A stretch of 55,336 nt of DNA from Candidatus Kuenenia hertensis (GTDB lineage Bacteria > Planctomycetota > Brocadiia > Brocadiales > Brocadiaceae), in the NCBI GenBank assembly GCA_021646465.1, contig SOET01000030.1, forward strand, positions 1 to 55,336, in the 5' to 3' direction. Of this stretch, positions 8,029 through 16,553 are shown in pieces. The position numbers were made by a program, and so were the translations under genes. Each line of letters opens with the position of its first letter. Position 1 is the stretch's first letter. The notes beneath the pieces were generated by a model. The model did not search any database, was not told the origin of the DNA, and saw nothing but the letters and a program-made list of their open reading frames with translations.

Positions 8029-10146
8029 ATGAATATATTAAAATCGTTGTCTTTTGTTATCACCTTAACGACAATTATTTTTGTGACGGGTTTATATTCC
8101 TTTAATTCAATCGGATATGCCAGCCAATTTAAAACCATTGATATAATGGAAGGACACGGCGATTGTATAAATGACAATATCACAAACGCCGTATCCAATA
8201 AAAAGAAGAAAAAAAGTGAAGAATATCTTCCAGAACTAAAGGAGGATACCCTCAAATTTGGCAGTGGCCCAACGTGGTTGTGGGCAGGAATTGAAGCAGA
8301 AACCGGAATTGATGATCCGGCTACCATTACCTTTTGGCTTGAAGACCAGAATGGGAACGAGATCAGTGGAACAAGAAAAACCGTAGAATTAACACAGTCT
8401 GGTGATGGGAACGGAAGTGAGAATGCACTTTCTGAATGGTTTGAGTTTAATGGTGATGATCCTGATACACAAGGTTTGAGTCAATTAAACCCTTCAACGC
8501 TTTATATAGCAAATTTCGAAGTATCAAATAGTTACGGCAACGTCTCTCTGGAACAACAAATATCTACTACTGCGGATGATAATGATAGTGCGCCAAAAAT
8601 TAGCAGCATAAATACAAAGGTTGGTTCAAATTGGTTTTATATGGGGGCGTATTTTCAGGAGCCTCATGACCAGGAAGCTCCTATTGAAGTAACAATGGAA
8701 TTGCAGAAAAGTGGAGATGAGTGGGTTATCGTACAACAAGTGAATACATCAGGCGCGGAGTGGGTTGACATTAGCTCGAGCGAACTTCCGGAGGATAATC
8801 CAATGTCCGTAGTAACACCGAATACCGTTTATAACTATCGTTTTACGGCAATTGATGATGATGGAGATCAGACGGAAGCAACAGGCTCTTTCACAACGGA
8901 TTCGTTGTCGGAAGACCCCCCCGTCTTAGGTTCTTCCGGAGTAAAAGTTTCTCCGGATGCATACAGCGCCTGGCTTGGTTTTTGGGCGTATGAGCAAAAT
9001 GATTCGGATGCACTGCTTACCGCAAGGCTTTACCTTGGTGATACCGAAGATAGTCTGGAGTTGATAGATCAAAAAACGAGAGAAGGCGATGGCATGATAG
9101 AGTTTAACCTCAGCCAGTTAACACCGGAAACAACCTATTACTATATGGTGGAATTGGATGATGATGATGGCCAAAGTCTTGATCCTCCGGTTACGGGACA
9201 TTTTGAAACACTCACTCCGGAAGAAGAAGCGCCGGTTTTCGGAGATTCCGACCCTGTAAAATCGGTAGGTCCTTATGGAGCATATATAGGAACATACATC
9301 AAGGAACCTGGTGATCCTGAAGCGGTACTTACTATGGAACTTAATGTAACTGGTCCGGAAGATTATTTCTATTCAGAAGTATTAACCGATTTGGCGGAAG
9401 GTTATTATGGGTTTAATTATGTACACGGTTCGCCAAATAATACCTATGATTGGACTATCTATCTGACGGACGATGATGGGCAGACGACAGAAAAATCCGG
9501 GTCATATACAACACCATGGCCTACCGAACTAAAATCGGGTGATCCAAAAGTAAAAACGGGATCTGGCTGGGCTTATGTTGGTATCTGGTTCAATAAACCT
9601 GATACAGAAGCCTGGTTGTATGTTGAAGATCCGTACAACACAGGAAATGAATCTGAAATTTATTTAGGGATAAATTCTGAAGATCACCTATTTATTGGCA
9701 ATACGATAAGTTCGTCCTCTGTAGATTTTCAATTACCTGTAGAAAATAATGTTGTTATGAATTATAGAATAGCAGGAGTAAATGGAAATGAAACCCTTGA
9801 AGTTAATGGATCATTTACCTGGATTCCGACTGAATTGAAAATGGCTAGTATGAAAACTATAGAAGGTGAAGGATATGTGTATATTGGTGCATGGTTTAGT
9901 AAAAAAAATACTCAGGGAACTTTGTATATTGTTAATCCTGATAATGTAGAGAGTGAAGCAGCAATTGATCTTGGTGTGACTACCTCGGAAGACTCCTGGT
10001 TAGGCACAACTATTAAGCAGACAACCGACCTGGGATTTGACTTGATAGATGGGCAAACGTATAACTTCAGGGTTGCAGGCGACTTTAATGGCGGCGAAGA
10101 AATTGTTGAAGAAGCAGGATCTTTTACCTGGAATGCACGTGATTAA
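8029..10146 (+). CDS. Secreted multi-repeat (FN3-like) surface protein
   Basis: I place the start at ATG 8029, preceded by CGGAGG and followed directly by a signal peptide; an upstream ATG at 7960 lacks a binding site. The 705-residue product has an acidic, Asp/Gly-rich extracellular region made of about six repeats of 95-110 residues. Each begins with a segment such as GSNWFYMGAYF, GPYGAYIGTYI, GSGWAYVGIWF or GEGYVYIGAWF and ends in a GSFTT/GSFTW-like strand. The last two repeats are the most similar. The overall pattern suggests immunoglobulin or fibronectin-III-like beta sandwiches. No enzyme motif, sortase signal or PEP-CTERM tail is present. Its function is unknown; adhesion or a surface layer is plausible. 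Confidence 0.75.
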   Translation: MNILKSLSFVITLTTIIFVTGLYSFNSIGYASQFKTIDIMEGHGDCINDNITNAVSNKKKKKSEEYLPELKEDTLKFGSGPTWLWAGIEAETGIDDPATITFWLEDQNGNEISGTRKTVELTQSGDGNGSENALSEWFEFNGDDPDTQGLSQLNPSTLYIANFEVSNSYGNVSLEQQISTTADDNDSAPKISSINTKVGSNWFYMGAYFQEPHDQEAPIEVTMELQKSGDEWVIVQQVNTSGAEWVDISSSELPEDNPMSVVTPNTVYNYRFTAIDDDGDQTEATGSFTTDSLSEDPPVLGSSGVKVSPDAYSAWLGFWAYEQNDSDALLTARLYLGDTEDSLELIDQKTREGDGMIEFNLSQLTPETTYYYMVELDDDDGQSLDPPVTGHFETLTPEEEAPVFGDSDPVKSVGPYGAYIGTYIKEPGDPEAVLTMELNVTGPEDYFYSEVLTDLAEGYYGFNYVHGSPNNTYDWTIYLTDDDGQTTEKSGSYTTPWPTELKSGDPKVKTGSGWAYVGIWFNKPDTEAWLYVEDPYNTGNESEIYLGINSEDHLFIGNTISSSSVDFQLPVENNVVMNYRIAGVNGNETLEVNGSFTWIPTELKMASMKTIEGEGYVYIGAWFSKKNTQGTLYIVNPDNVESEAAIDLGVTTSEDSWLGTTIKQTTDLGFDLIDGQTYNFRVAGDFNGGEEIVEEAGSFTWNARD

Positions 10147-10206
10147 AAACAATATTCCATTGTTTTTTTCTTTTCCCTGGTACATTTGTCTGAAACAAAT
10201 TAATTA

Positions 10207-10234
10207 TTGACAAAAAAACGAATGATTTTATAAT
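10207..10234 (+). promoter_or_regulatory. Consensus sigma-70 promoter for the riboswitch-amidase unit
   Basis: TTGACA (10207-10212) and TATAAT (10229-10234) are separated by 16 bases. Both hexamers match the consensus exactly. Transcription would begin near 10241, about 40 bases before the aptamer, giving a leader of about 260 bases. Confidence 0.8.
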
Positions 10235-10274
10235 GTAGTTGTCATTTATATCAGATCTTTTTTAAAGTAAATAT

Positions 10275-10375
10275 CGATAAAGGCAAACCAGTTGTGAGAC
10301 TGGGACGCAAAGCAAAGGATCTTTTTACTTACTAAACGGCAATCAAGGTGTAAAGCAAAAAACCAATTGGGAGAT
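10275..10375 (+). promoter_or_regulatory. GEMM-I (cyclic di-GMP-I type) aptamer, divergent 3' half
   Basis: The 5' half matches the c-di-GMP-I riboswitch core: GGCAAACC (10282-10289), a stem CCAGTT/GACTGG closed by the GNRA loop GTGA, then GGGACGCAAAGC (10302-10313). The usual closing GGTTGCC/GGTTACC strand is not evident; GGTGTAAAGC occupies that place. The second hairpin is also atypical and longer. It sits between a consensus promoter and a strong terminator ahead of the amidase gene, as a riboswitch should. Whether it binds c-di-GMP, a related dinucleotide or nothing is open. Confidence 0.7.
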
Positions 10376-10401
10376 GAAAATAGAAATTTCCTGAAACCGT
10401 T

Positions 10402-10480
10402 AAAGAAAGAAAGCCCTGCTACCGAACAAGAACTGCTTAAAGTTTATTTTGTTCTGTAGCAGGGCTTTCTTTCTTTATTT
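10402..10480 (+). terminator. Strong intrinsic terminator (expression platform) before amidase gene
   Basis: A 21-bp perfect stem (arms 10402-10422 and 10456-10476, core AGCCCTGCTAC / GTAGCAGGGCT) continues into GAACAA/TTGTTC. It is followed by a T-rich tract, TTTCTTTCTTTATTT. It lies 23 bases before the amidase start, so leader transcripts would stop unless it is prevented from folding. Confidence 0.85.
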
Positions 10481-10502
10481 GTGCACTAATTGAGACATTA
10501 AT

Positions 10503-11186
10503 ATGACTAATACAAAGAATCGTACATATGAAAAAATGATTCAACGTATATCGCTTGCCTTTATGGTTGCTGCGGGCGGCGTTATTGGGTCGTTACCGGT
10601 TTTTAACGGTAAAGATGCGGATGCAAAGGTGGTAAAGGTTAAAAACGATATTTTGGAAACAGCGTTTGCACAAAATATATCTCAGGTTTGCGATGTAGGT
10701 ACAAAGGAAAGGCACTGGCAATATATTGTTATACACCATAGCGCTTCTGAAAAGGGAAACGCAACCCGGTTTGATACCTATCATAGAAAACACAGAGGGT
10801 GGGAACATGGGCTGGCATACCATTTTGTAATTGGCAACGGGTCGCTTTCTGGAGACGGAGAAATAGAAGTGGGAAATCGCTGGAAAGAACAAATTCATGG
10901 CGCTCATACGGCAAATATGGATTGTAACAAGGTGGGGATAGGGATTTGCCTGGTCGGTGATTTTGAAAATGGTGGTGTTCCTACAGGAAACCAATTTGAC
11001 TCTCTGATCAGGTTAACCCGATATCTTTCCTGGAAATACGATATCCCTTTATCGAACATAATATTGCATAGCCAGGTTCATCAAAAAGGAACGGCATGTC
11101 CAGGTAAAAATTTTCCTTTAGATGAATTTAAGACGAGTTTAATCCAAATAGCCTCAAATGAAATATCCCCAGCCCGAAAATCATAA
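10503..11186 (+). CDS. N-acetylmuramoyl-L-alanine amidase (Amidase_2/PGRP fold)
   Basis: This 227-residue protein has a hydrophobic N-terminal segment (about 13-35) suggesting export or a membrane anchor. The Amidase_2/PGRP domain follows at about 70-215. The zinc site is recognisable: H78 in VIHHSA, H189 in ILHSQV and C199 in GTACPG, together with the family segments YHFVIGNG and VGIGICLVGDF. Enzymes of this family cut the amide bond between N-acetylmuramic acid and the peptide stem of peptidoglycan. No separate cell-wall-binding domain is present. A GEMM-type aptamer and terminator precede it, so a second messenger probably controls it. Its stop lies 77 bases from the convergent end of the pilus locus, and wall opening for pilus or secretin assembly is a possible role. 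Confidence 0.9.
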   Translation: MTNTKNRTYEKMIQRISLAFMVAAGGVIGSLPVFNGKDADAKVVKVKNDILETAFAQNISQVCDVGTKERHWQYIVIHHSASEKGNATRFDTYHRKHRGWEHGLAYHFVIGNGSLSGDGEIEVGNRWKEQIHGAHTANMDCNKVGIGICLVGDFENGGVPTGNQFDSLIRLTRYLSWKYDIPLSNIILHSQVHQKGTACPGKNFPLDEFKTSLIQIASNEISPARKS

Positions 11187-11263
11187 TAGTTTTTCTGACT
11201 GCACATAATCCAGCCGATTGAAGCGTGTAATATAAAATCTTACATTTTCAAAAATAAGAAAAT

Positions 11264-12604
11264 CTATTCGTTATACTTTTCTCTCCACGAATCCACCTCA
11301 AAAGTAAGCGGGTCTGCATAATTGCTTATTGCCTCCGTACTGTAATAAACATGCATGGTTCCTTTTGGTATCTCTAGTCGTTCTTCACCACTAACACTGG
11401 TGCAAGGGGATTCGCTATACGTAATCATAATTATTTGCCCCCACATATTGAAAATACCGCCGCTTGCCACGATTTCAAGCTGCCCCCGGCAAACGATATA
11501 TATCACACCATGGAACTCAAAGGTGGAACTCCCTTTTATTTTTAAATTTCCTTCGACAACCATAATGCCATATCCGGTAATACTATTATCAATATCGAAA
11601 TCATCCGGAAAGTAGGTTATTTTTGGGTCGCTTGCGGTTCCAAAATTTGTGTATGTTGTTTGAGAGAGTTTATTTGCGGTTATGGAATAATCTGCTTTGT
11701 TTTGAAGGTATGAAACCTGGGATTTGACTTTTGTTTCTGTTGGGCCTGCTGCTATGGTTCCGGTGCCATATGCAGACGAAGAACCACCGTCCAGCACGGG
11801 ACGAACAAAATTCGGGTCACTGCTATTGTAAAGAAGTTCGTTAGAGAATCCTACCTGTACAAGAACCGCAGGGTCCTGTACTCCTCCTTGTACCCTGAAC
11901 TCTTCCTGTGATGCAATCCCAAGTTTATCGTCACCCGAACCATCCCCGGTATTTGTTGAGCTATCAAGTGTATCGTCTCCCGTGATAAAAACGTCCTTAA
12001 CAACATTTCCTATTTGTTCTCCATTATCACCTATTGGATCGATATCTACCCCGCTTCCCAGTACGATTCTATCATTATCAATTGTACCATTTTCATTGTC
12101 AATCATAGTAATTGCCGCCGGATAGCTGTCAAAATGAATTTTACTGACAGTAGCTTCAGTAATATGTGTACTGCCATTTGATAAGGTTCCTGTTGATGTA
12201 ATAACAACTTTACCATTACTATCTGCGGTAGTATCTCCATCCCAGTCATTGCTATCATCGCTGACGGTTACTGTGTATGTACCATTGCCAAAAGAAACGT
12301 TTTCACCAAAATTTAAGATTCCCGGGCTGCCTCCGTATGTCCCATCTAATACGTCATCAAAAGGTGTTACTTTCAAAACTGCTTTAGCATGCTCAAACCC
12401 GGCTTCCGCAATATAAAATGATTGCATGCTGGATTTATAATTACTGCTTATGGTAATATCTGTAATAGTTGTTACAACTCCTACTGTTCCTGCAATCGCC
12501 AGGACAGCAACAAGCACCAAAGCAGCAATTAAGGCTATTCCTTTATCATTTCTGAATAATGTTTGTTTGATAGTTTTGATCATAATTGTTTGAAATGCAG
12601 TCAC
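11264..12604 (-). CDS. PilX-like minor pseudopilin, second set
   Basis: This 446-residue protein has an N-terminal PilX-type segment: RNDKGIALIAALVLVAVLAI, then ISSNYKSSMQSFYIAEAGFEHAKAVL. That matches pilus-assembly PilX proteins, which lack the strict prepilin-peptidase motif. The long C-terminal part, rich in Gly, Ser, Thr and Asp, contains GYGIMVVEGNLKIKGSSTF followed by alternating hydrophobic strands that look like a short beta-solenoid. It overlaps the preceding PilW-like gene by four bases (ATGA, 12601-12604), so translation is coupled. It is the last gene of the pilus locus. A paralogue with the same layout lies at 14175-15551. Confidence 0.8.
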   Translation of the reverse strand: MTAFQTIMIKTIKQTLFRNDKGIALIAALVLVAVLAIAGTVGVVTTITDITISSNYKSSMQSFYIAEAGFEHAKAVLKVTPFDDVLDGTYGGSPGILNFGENVSFGNGTYTVTVSDDSNDWDGDTTADSNGKVVITSTGTLSNGSTHITEATVSKIHFDSYPAAITMIDNENGTIDNDRIVLGSGVDIDPIGDNGEQIGNVVKDVFITGDDTLDSSTNTGDGSGDDKLGIASQEEFRVQGGVQDPAVLVQVGFSNELLYNSSDPNFVRPVLDGGSSSAYGTGTIAAGPTETKVKSQVSYLQNKADYSITANKLSQTTYTNFGTASDPKITYFPDDFDIDNSITGYGIMVVEGNLKIKGSSTFEFHGVIYIVCRGQLEIVASGGIFNMWGQIIMITYSESPCTSVSGEERLEIPKGTMHVYYSTEAISNYADPLTFEVDSWREKYNE

Positions 12605-13380
12605 TGGTTTCTTATCTTTATTGTTGAAGTCACCGTTGCCCTCCTGTAACCATCCCCGGTGTAATAAGGATCTTGTATAGCAGTGCGTCCTGTAATTACA
12701 AGGTTAACAGTATTTGTTGCCCCGGAGGTTGCATCTGTATCATACGTAAAACTCAACGCCTCTATATTTTCAGCAACTGGTTGATTGTTTCTTTCTATTT
12801 TCAGATTACTTGTATCATGGCTAAAGGTAATCACTTCTATGGTTCTTACCGTGGTACTTCCCAGATCAGTATAGGAATGTGTTAAAGGAGTGCTGAGATA
12901 GATTGTGTCTGGCTCTCCAGAGACACTATATGCAGTGGGAGAACCTGCCAGAATAATATCTGTGCTGCTGCCTTCGCTATCAGAAATGTAAATATAGTCA
13001 GTTGAAGCAACGGAATCATTGCTATCGGATAAATTAACTGAAATTTGAATATCTCCTGCATTGGCTGGATTTGTATTAAGTGTTGCCACAATGTCGCTGT
13101 CAATGTCGCTTAAAAAGGTAATGGTATTTGTGCCGGAATTTGTAATGACAGCGGTAGTTCCTACCATATATCCTGCCATTCTCACCTCACGGGATACATA
13201 GTCCATGGCTGCCCTGACATTATGCTGCATTTCCGAAACCTGTTCCTGTACGGTAAAAACCTTGCGTTGTAAAAGAAAAATGCGAACAGCTACAATCGCA
13301 AGAATAAGAAAAATTGCAAGGCTTACGATCAATTCGATTAAGGTAAAACCATTCGTAGTGTCAAACTTTTTAGTGTTCAT
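12601..13380 (-). CDS. PilW-like prepilin, second set
   Basis: This 259-residue protein carries a type III prepilin signal, NGFTLIELIVSLAIFLILAI, with Gly before the cleavage point and Glu at +5. A helix ending RKVFTVQEQVSEMQHNVRAAMDYVSREVRMAGY follows, which is typical of PilW and type II secretion GspJ-like minor pseudopilins. The C-terminal part is a Thr/Ser/Asp-rich beta domain. The paralogue at 15582-16154 shares the LLQRKxFxVQEQVSEMQ segment almost exactly, so the two arose by duplication. It starts 13 bases after the FimT-like gene and overlaps the PilX-like gene. Confidence 0.88.
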   Translation of the reverse strand: MNTKKFDTTNGFTLIELIVSLAIFLILAIVAVRIFLLQRKVFTVQEQVSEMQHNVRAAMDYVSREVRMAGYMVGTTAVITNSGTNTITFLSDIDSDIVATLNTNPANAGDIQISVNLSDSNDSVASTDYIYISDSEGSSTDIILAGSPTAYSVSGEPDTIYLSTPLTHSYTDLGSTTVRTIEVITFSHDTSNLKIERNNQPVAENIEALSFTYDTDATSGATNTVNLVITGRTAIQDPYYTGDGYRRATVTSTIKIRNQ

Positions 13381-13393
13381 ACCAATGAGTTTT

Positions 13394-13840
13394 TTAGTTT
13401 ATTTTTATCCTTCCGGCAATGCTTACGGTAATTGTTTTCTCACCAGCAGGGTTTGTTAAAGTGATGCTTGTGCTTGGTGCGGCATTTCCTCTGGGATGAA
13501 AGATGGGATTTGCTGTTGCAGAGAAAGTGGTATCATAGTATTCGGTTTGTATATCCCTTGTTGTTACCTCTTCGCCGCTGTCAATTGTTCCATCATTATC
13601 ATTGTCATCCAGGATTTGATATTGGTGGTTATCTACAAAAAATATTTTGTATTCGTTGTTTTGGCTGATTGCCTTCATCCGTGCATTTGCGAGATCGCCC
13701 ATTACTTGCCTTGCAGCTCCATTCAACCTGAGCTGTGGTTTCATATTCAGGTAAACAGATACTGAAATTCCTGCAATTATGCTGATGATGATTAAGGTTA
13801 CCATAAGTTCAATTACGGAAAATCCTTTTTGGCGTTGCAT
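13394..13840 (-). CDS. FimT/GspH-like prepilin, second set
   Basis: The protein begins MQRQKGFSVIELMVTLIIIS, a prepilin signal, and continues with PQLRLNGAARQVMGDLANAR, the conserved segment of FimT/GspH pseudopilins. I chose ATG 13840 because the paralogue at 16554-17012 starts at the equivalent MQNQKGF; a TTG at 13870 would add ten residues. The 148-residue product is close to the usual size. The segment YKIFFVDNHQYQILDDNDNDGT recurs nearly unchanged in the paralogue. It is the first gene of the second minor-pseudopilin set, which follows the first after about 330 bases. Confidence 0.87.
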   Translation of the reverse strand: MQRQKGFSVIELMVTLIIISIIAGISVSVYLNMKPQLRLNGAARQVMGDLANARMKAISQNNEYKIFFVDNHQYQILDDNDNDGTIDSGEEVTTRDIQTEYYDTTFSATANPIFHPRGNAAPSTSITLTNPAGEKTITVSIAGRIKIN

Positions 13841-13870
13841 AATAGTTGATGGCCTGTCAAAAGGGGACAA

Positions 13871-14174
13871 TATATTTAATTATATATTTTAATAAGAAAA
13901 GAGCATTTTTAAATGCATATGAGCATCATCGGCAGAAATGATAATTAACGAAGGTTCTAAAATTTAGCAAAAGGGGTATTGAAATGCAATCATTATTTTA
14001 CATGGTGTGTGTGATACGATGTTATGGAGTAACAGAAAAATCAATAAATAGTAAGGTAAATTTTCGGAAATGTGAGACGTTAAAAAATGGGTGAATAAGG
14101 AAAGGCTAAGGATTTATTATGATGTATCGTAGAAAAGGGAATGAAACGTTATACTATTTAAAACTATTACCACC
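13871..14174. other. AT-rich gap between the two pseudopilin sets
   Basis: No credible reading frame is seen. On the minus strand, TTGCAT and TAAATT occur with a 17-base spacing around 13960-13990 and could form a weak promoter for the second set. No terminator hairpin is obvious, so read-through from the first set is also possible. Confidence 0.4.
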
Positions 14175-15551
14175 TTAATTGTTATATTCCATTTTCCAAC
14201 TGATCGGAATTACCGGTCGTGTATATAATGCATTGGCAATTGTACAGCTGCTATATTCTATGACGCTACACCCATTCATATCATTAACGTCATTGCCAAG
14301 AATGGCCCCATGTATATTAACCATATTTGGCCCACCCCCTCCGTTCAGGTCAACTTCTCCTGTACAAAGTATGAGTCCGTTCCAGCTAAATCCACCTTGT
14401 GGTCCCGATGATCCACCACCAAGATTCAGCTCTCCATTTACAAGCAATAGGCCGTATCCAGTTACGTTATTTAGAGTAAGTTGGTTTCCAGAAAAGCCCG
14501 TGGCATCCGCATACCATACCCCATAGTCACTTGCGCTACCCCAATAGGTTATATTACTGGCATTGTTGTTTGTAATTACCTGCGCCCCCTCTTTTAACAT
14601 ATCGATGTACATATCGAAATCGATATCAATTGTACCGTATTCTATTGGAGAGGTTGGCCCAATATGAGGGGTATTACCGTGCTTGTCTACCGTTTCCATA
14701 GTATAAATTGGGTCAAGAGGGGGCTGAGCCCCACATTCATCATTACCATCTACAGTATTTCCATGCCCATTAATATCTACCTGTGTCTTTGAATATAAAG
14801 CCGCCAAAATTGGCGGCCCCGGATTGCTGGCTACTTCTTCTACCGTTATTTTTTTGCTGCCAGAGCTGTATCCATATGAAGTGATAATATCTACAGGCTT
14901 ATGCGTTGTACTGGCTGCAGTGAATTGAACGGGGGTTGCTGGTTGTGAAGAATCTCCGAATCCCCAATAGATAATATTGCCGGGGGATGCAGCCGTATGA
15001 GTGCCAGTATTTCCGTCAGTATCATAATAGTGTGGATTTGAAACAGTATGTCCTTGCAGTTCGGCGTCATATTCTCTTTTGTGTTTTATCTTGACCCAAT
15101 AGGGTATATTTGATGCTGTTTGTATTGTGTTCGTTCCTACGGTAGTATTTGTTGGGTTGTTGGATGTAGGAAAGTAATTTGTATATGAAGCGTTGTAATC
15201 AGGGTCGTCTGATGTTTGCCATGAACTTGTTGCTACAATATAAGCACACCATGATGGATCAGGAGTTGTAATATCATCTCCCGCATAGCTGGTATTAGTA
15301 TTTGGGCCGCTAGGTTGCCCTCTCAGGCGCGACCGTGCTTCCTCAATTCCGGCCTCGGCTGAAAAAAATGCCTGAGTATTGGTTTTATAATTACTGCTGA
15401 TTTTGAGATCTGTGGTTGTTGTGATAGCGGCAACAGAACCTATTATCGCCAAAATAGCTATTAATGCCAGAATGGCGATAAAAATTATACCCTCCTCATT
15501 TTTCATTTGAGAAATTATCACTGTTGTCTTTGGTTTTTGTTGTGTATTCAT
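14175..15551 (-). CDS. PilX-like minor pseudopilin, first set
   Basis: The 458-residue product has the same architecture as the protein at 11264-12604. A PilX-type N terminus (NEEGIIFIAILALIAILAIIG, then KISSNYKTNTQAFFSAEAGIEEARSRL) is followed by a long Asn/Thr/Gly-rich region. The C-terminal part contains GYGLLLVNGELNLGGGSSG and NGLILCTGEVDLNGGG, again a beta-solenoid-like pattern. PilX-type proteins belong to the minor-pilin complex that primes pilus assembly. The C-terminal domain is much larger than in classical PilX, so it may be displayed at the fibre tip. It starts 30 bases after the PilW-like gene. Confidence 0.8.
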   Translation of the reverse strand: MNTQQKPKTTVIISQMKNEEGIIFIAILALIAILAIIGSVAAITTTTDLKISSNYKTNTQAFFSAEAGIEEARSRLRGQPSGPNTNTSYAGDDITTPDPSWCAYIVATSSWQTSDDPDYNASYTNYFPTSNNPTNTTVGTNTIQTASNIPYWVKIKHKREYDAELQGHTVSNPHYYDTDGNTGTHTAASPGNIIYWGFGDSSQPATPVQFTAASTTHKPVDIITSYGYSSGSKKITVEEVASNPGPPILAALYSKTQVDINGHGNTVDGNDECGAQPPLDPIYTMETVDKHGNTPHIGPTSPIEYGTIDIDFDMYIDMLKEGAQVITNNNASNITYWGSASDYGVWYADATGFSGNQLTLNNVTGYGLLLVNGELNLGGGSSGPQGGFSWNGLILCTGEVDLNGGGGPNMVNIHGAILGNDVNDMNGCSVIEYSSCTIANALYTRPVIPISWKMEYNN

Positions 15552-15581
15552 AGGTTTTACCTCGAATAGTATTGATGTATT

Positions 15582-16154
15582 CTAATAGTCAAGATTTTTA
15601 GGAGTTACAAAAGACGTAAGGGTGGCATATTTGTATTCACCGGAAATCGGATCGATATTTTCTGTCCTCCCCGTTATGGTAATTTTTATTTTTCTGATAT
15701 CAGACAATGTAGCAGTTGTTGCCCCGTCACCATCATAATATAAGAACGTGAGATTATCGATGTTTTCCGCAAATGGCAGTGCTCCGTTACCGTCATTTGC
15801 GTTTCTATCAATTTGGCTATTTGCAGAGTCGTAGGCATAGGTAATGGACTCTGAGGCAGTGATCGTGCCATTGCCATCATTATCCATAGAAAAGGTAAAC
15901 GTTCCCGTTTGGGCAACATTTATACCGTTAAAACTTGCTCCTGTTGGATTGTATCCTGCCATCCGTGCTTCTCTGCTGATCGCATCCATAGAGGATCGAA
16001 TGTATTGTTGCATTTCGCTTACCTGCTCCTGAACATTAAATGTTTTTCGTTGTAAGATAAGCAATTTGACCGCAATGCTCAGTATAATAACCATGAGGAC
16101 AAGGCCCACTACTAATTCTATCAAGGTAAAACCCTGTTCATTATTGTTAATCAT
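15582..16154 (-). CDS. PilW-like prepilin, first set
   Basis: This 190-residue protein has the prepilin signal QGFTLIELVVGLVLMVIILS and the PilW/GspJ-like helix LLILQRKTFNVQEQVSEMQ, followed by REARMAGYNPTG. The C-terminal half is a compact beta domain ending near TGRTENIDPISGEYKYATLTS. It is shorter than its paralogue at 12601-13380 because the middle region is reduced. It lies nine bases after the PilV-like gene, within the first minor-pseudopilin set. The products should be processed by a prepilin peptidase, which is not encoded in this window. Confidence 0.88.
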   Translation of the reverse strand: MINNNEQGFTLIELVVGLVLMVIILSIAVKLLILQRKTFNVQEQVSEMQQYIRSSMDAISREARMAGYNPTGASFNGINVAQTGTFTFSMDNDGNGTITASESITYAYDSANSQIDRNANDGNGALPFAENIDNLTFLYYDGDGATTATLSDIRKIKITITGRTENIDPISGEYKYATLTSFVTPKNLDY

Positions 16155-16163
16155 AATAGATTC

Positions 16164-16535
16164 CTATTGCGCTATGATGGTGTTTAATTGAACTTTATGT
16201 ACAGATGTACTTGTCGCCGGGTTCCAGTAAACATTAATTGTGACTGTTTTTGTGTTTGCAACAGGAGTGTCTGTATCAACAGTTGCCTGCAAGTAGTAGT
16301 CAGGATTATTGTATACAGTGTATGTACCCGCAATATCATCATAATCCATATTCCTGAAATCCTCTAATTTATCTTGTGCTAACGTCATAGCGGTAGTTGA
16401 CTTGCTGCTATGGGTATTGCCTTTTATTACAACAATAAGTACGCTCATTACTGCAAATAACCCAATGGCAATAATTGCGATAGAAATCATAATTTCGATT
16501 AAAGAAAATCCTTCGTCTTTATGAGAACTCGTCAT
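16164..16535 (-). CDS. PilV-like prepilin
   Basis: The 123-residue product begins with the prepilin signal DEGFSLIEIMISIAIIAIGLFAVM. The segment TTAMTLAQDKLEDFRNMDYDDI follows; similar A-x-x-KLE-x-(F/L)R motifs are typical of PilV/GspI pseudopilins. The C-terminal strands end VHKVQLNTIIAQ. It is the only member of the first set without a counterpart in the second. The start is the ATG ahead of TSSHKDEGF. Spacing to the neighbours is 9 and 18 bases, consistent with one transcript. Confidence 0.88.
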   Translation of the reverse strand: MTSSHKDEGFSLIEIMISIAIIAIGLFAVMSVLIVVIKGNTHSSKSTTAMTLAQDKLEDFRNMDYDDIAGTYTVYNNPDYYLQATVDTDTPVANTKTVTINVYWNPATSTSVHKVQLNTIIAQ

Positions 16536-16553
16536 ATTTAATCTCTCAAGATA

